Below, piece by piece: positions 62,757 to 64,000 of a DNA stretch of 64,000 nucleotides. The stretch covers positions 1 to 64,000 of the forward strand of contig CAWBGY010000012.1 in NCBI GenBank assembly GCA_963788505.1, given 5' to 3'. A program made the position numbers and the translations under genes. Each line of letters begins with the position of its first letter. The stretch's first letter is position 1. Under the pieces are notes generated by a model, which was given only the letters and a program-made list of their open reading frames with translations, ran no database searches and had not been told where the DNA came from. The DNA is from JAIQFF01 sp963788505. GTDB taxonomy: Bacteria > Acidobacteriota > Terriglobia > Terriglobales > Acidobacteriaceae.

Positions 62757-63653
62757 CTACTGGTGCAATGAGAATCGAGACGGCAAAGCTGCCTCAAGAT
62801 TGATTTGTTCGCCGGTGATGGGGTGGTGGAATTTTAAAAAGCGGGCGTGCAGAAAATATCCTCCATCGCCGGGGAGGCCGGGGAGATTTTCAAGAGGCTG
62901 GCCGGACAAACCGTACAGCGGATCGCCTACCAGCGGATGGCCGATGGATGCCAGATGGATCCTGATTTGATGAGGGCGGCCCGAATTTAGCCTTACCTCA
63001 AATGTTGTGGTGCTTGTCGTGCGTGAGATCACCTTCGCCAATGACTTTGACGGCTTGCCACTTGGACTGGCGGCCCACACCGAGCCGATGCGCGGGTGCG
63101 GTACAAGGCCGATGGGTGTGCGGATTTCGTAGGCGTCGTGCTGTGCAATGTTTTGAGCCAGCGCCCAATAGATTTTTTGAATTCTGGATGTGTTCCAGTC
63201 CGCGCCTAGTTTAGAGGCTGCCTGCGGTGTTTTGGCGAAGAGAACGATGCCGGTAGTGGCTCGGCCCAACCGGTGGACAGGGTTTGCGTTGGGGGTTTGC
63301 TTTTGCACCATGCGCAGGAGGGTGTTTTCCATGAAGCCGGCGCCGGGGAGAGTGGGCAGGCCGCCAGGTTTGTTGACGGCCAACAGATGGGCGTCTTCAA
63401 ACAGGACTTCGAAGTGCTGAGGAGTGTCTGGTTCGATCCAGGGTGGGCGGTTCCAGACAAGGGTTTGTCCTGAAGTCAGCGATTCGCTTCCGGCGGCGGT
63501 GATGCCGTTGACGGTGACTTCGCGGTTGTCCAGTTTTTGTTGCCACGCTTGTGGGGTTGAGTGTGGGTAAAGTCTTGCCAAGTGGGAGAGCAGGGTCTGT
63601 CCATGGTCTTTGCTGCTGATGATTGTGGTAAAGGCATAGCCCCGGTTGAGCAT
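62757..63653 (-). CDS. RluA-family pseudouridine synthase
   Basis: A 298-residue protein of the RluA/RsuA group that isomerises uridine in rRNA or tRNA. A short N-terminal S4-like segment (LARLYPHSTPQAWQQKLDNR, EVTVNGI) precedes the catalytic domain. The motif HRLGRATTGI holds the catalytic Asp position; the usual HRLDxxTSG reads HRLGRATTG, so Gly stands where the essential Asp is normally found. GRPHQIRIHLASIGHPLVGD and YGLSG are conserved. The loss of Asp is notable and may indicate an inactive RNA-binding protein or a shifted nucleophile. It is likely monocistronic. Confidence 0.85.
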   Translation of the reverse strand: MLNRGYAFTTIISSKDHGQTLLSHLARLYPHSTPQAWQQKLDNREVTVNGITAAGSESLTSGQTLVWNRPPWIEPDTPQHFEVLFEDAHLLAVNKPGGLPTLPGAGFMENTLLRMVQKQTPNANPVHRLGRATTGIVLFAKTPQAASKLGADWNTSRIQKIYWALAQNIAQHDAYEIRTPIGLVPHPRIGSVWAASPSGKPSKSLAKVISRTTSTTTFEVRLNSGRPHQIRIHLASIGHPLVGDPLYGLSGQPLENLPGLPGDGGYFLHARFLKFHHPITGEQINLEAALPSRFSLHQ

Positions 63654-64000
63654 GTGGTTGGAGTGTAAGCTATGTGTCCCGAGATCGCGTGTTCGGCGGT
63701 AGCAAGGGCGGCTGGCGTTGGCGCGGGAAACGCAGTAGGAGGCGCGGACGAATCTGCGGCGCGCCCGCTGGTGCTGGTCTGTCCCTAAACCAAACTCACA
63801 CTTACATCGCCGCTCGTGAACCGTCCTGCAAACGCCGAAGCAAACCGGCTCCGGTCCAGAGCCGTACTAGAGCACTACAACAAACCAATAGTTGCCAGTT
63901 CGAAACCAGTCGACAACCGATTCGGCTTCCCGTTGCAGATATTCAAACGTGATCAGAGAAGTCACCGAAATCGTGACTGTAAAGTGAAGCCAAATGCTAA
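63654..64000. other. Terminal stretch without a recognised gene
   Basis: About 350 bases upstream of the pseudouridine synthase. A 92-codon frame on the plus strand is rich in Arg, Gly and Pro with no family resemblance. I see no RNA gene or repeat. Confidence 0.4.

Overview
The window most resembles a chromosome segment of an acidobacterium (Acidobacteriia-like). That assignment is inference, drawn from TonB receptors with N-terminal carboxypeptidase-regulatory domains, a secreted BNR-repeat 'VPS10-like' protein, a CRTAC1/ASPIC protein, a large plant-polysaccharide hydrolase set and a MtrAB-like porin-cytochrome cluster. I saw no rRNA, tRNA or CRISPR array.

Layout. 0-4.3 kb: two epoxide-hydrolase-like alpha/beta hydrolases, a frameshifted glyoxalase, a membrane protein with a HEAAH motif and three copies of a short intergenic repeat. 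4.3-9.9 kb: a secreted BNR-repeat protein and a TonB receptor. 10.7-12.3 kb: a radical SAM/SPASM protein and an ABM-domain protein. 12.5-17.1 kb (minus): a periplasmic redox operon (CxxCH-bearing barrel, cupredoxin, diheme cytochrome c, unknown secreted protein). 17.2-19.2 kb: a P1B ATPase with a TPC motif. 19.3-25.8 kb (minus): OsmC-TolC-MFP-RND-DUF2892 operon in which MFP, RND and TolC are frameshifted. 26.2-28.2 kb: rhodanese, TlpA-like thioredoxin and an ECF sigma factor fused to a zinc-finger anti-sigma domain. 28.3-30.4 kb: BtaA-like transferase, DoxX-like protein, a MITE-like element and an SRPBCC protein.

Respiratory core, 30.5-41.8 kb. A minus-strand operon encodes a decaheme cytochrome, an MtrB/PioB-like porin, a NapC/NirT-like tetraheme cytochrome and small stress proteins. 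A Crp-type regulator gene follows, then a plus-strand hydrogenase operon (Tat-exported small subunit, large subunit, cytochrome b, maturation protease, HypC). Perfect TGTGA-N6-TCACA palindromes lie before the decaheme operon, between the regulator and the hydrogenase, between the 17-kb redox operon and the P1B ATPase, and between OsmC and rhodanese. Near-perfect ones precede the radical SAM gene and the 43.4-kb gene. The regulator has the CRP recognition-helix residues RETVxR, so one regulator probably ties these loci together. I infer a chain H2 -> cytochrome b -> quinone -> tetraheme -> decaheme/porin -> outside acceptor. No MtrC-like surface cytochrome is present.

44.5-62.6 kb is a polysaccharide-utilisation island: CE1-type esterase, GH51, TPR protein, TonB receptor, LacI regulator, GH3 with PA14, and CRTAC1. 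It is littered with remnants (GH31, GH127, TonB receptor, LacI, MacB permease) and carries several copies of an unrecognised secreted protein family. An RluA-type pseudouridine synthase closes the window.
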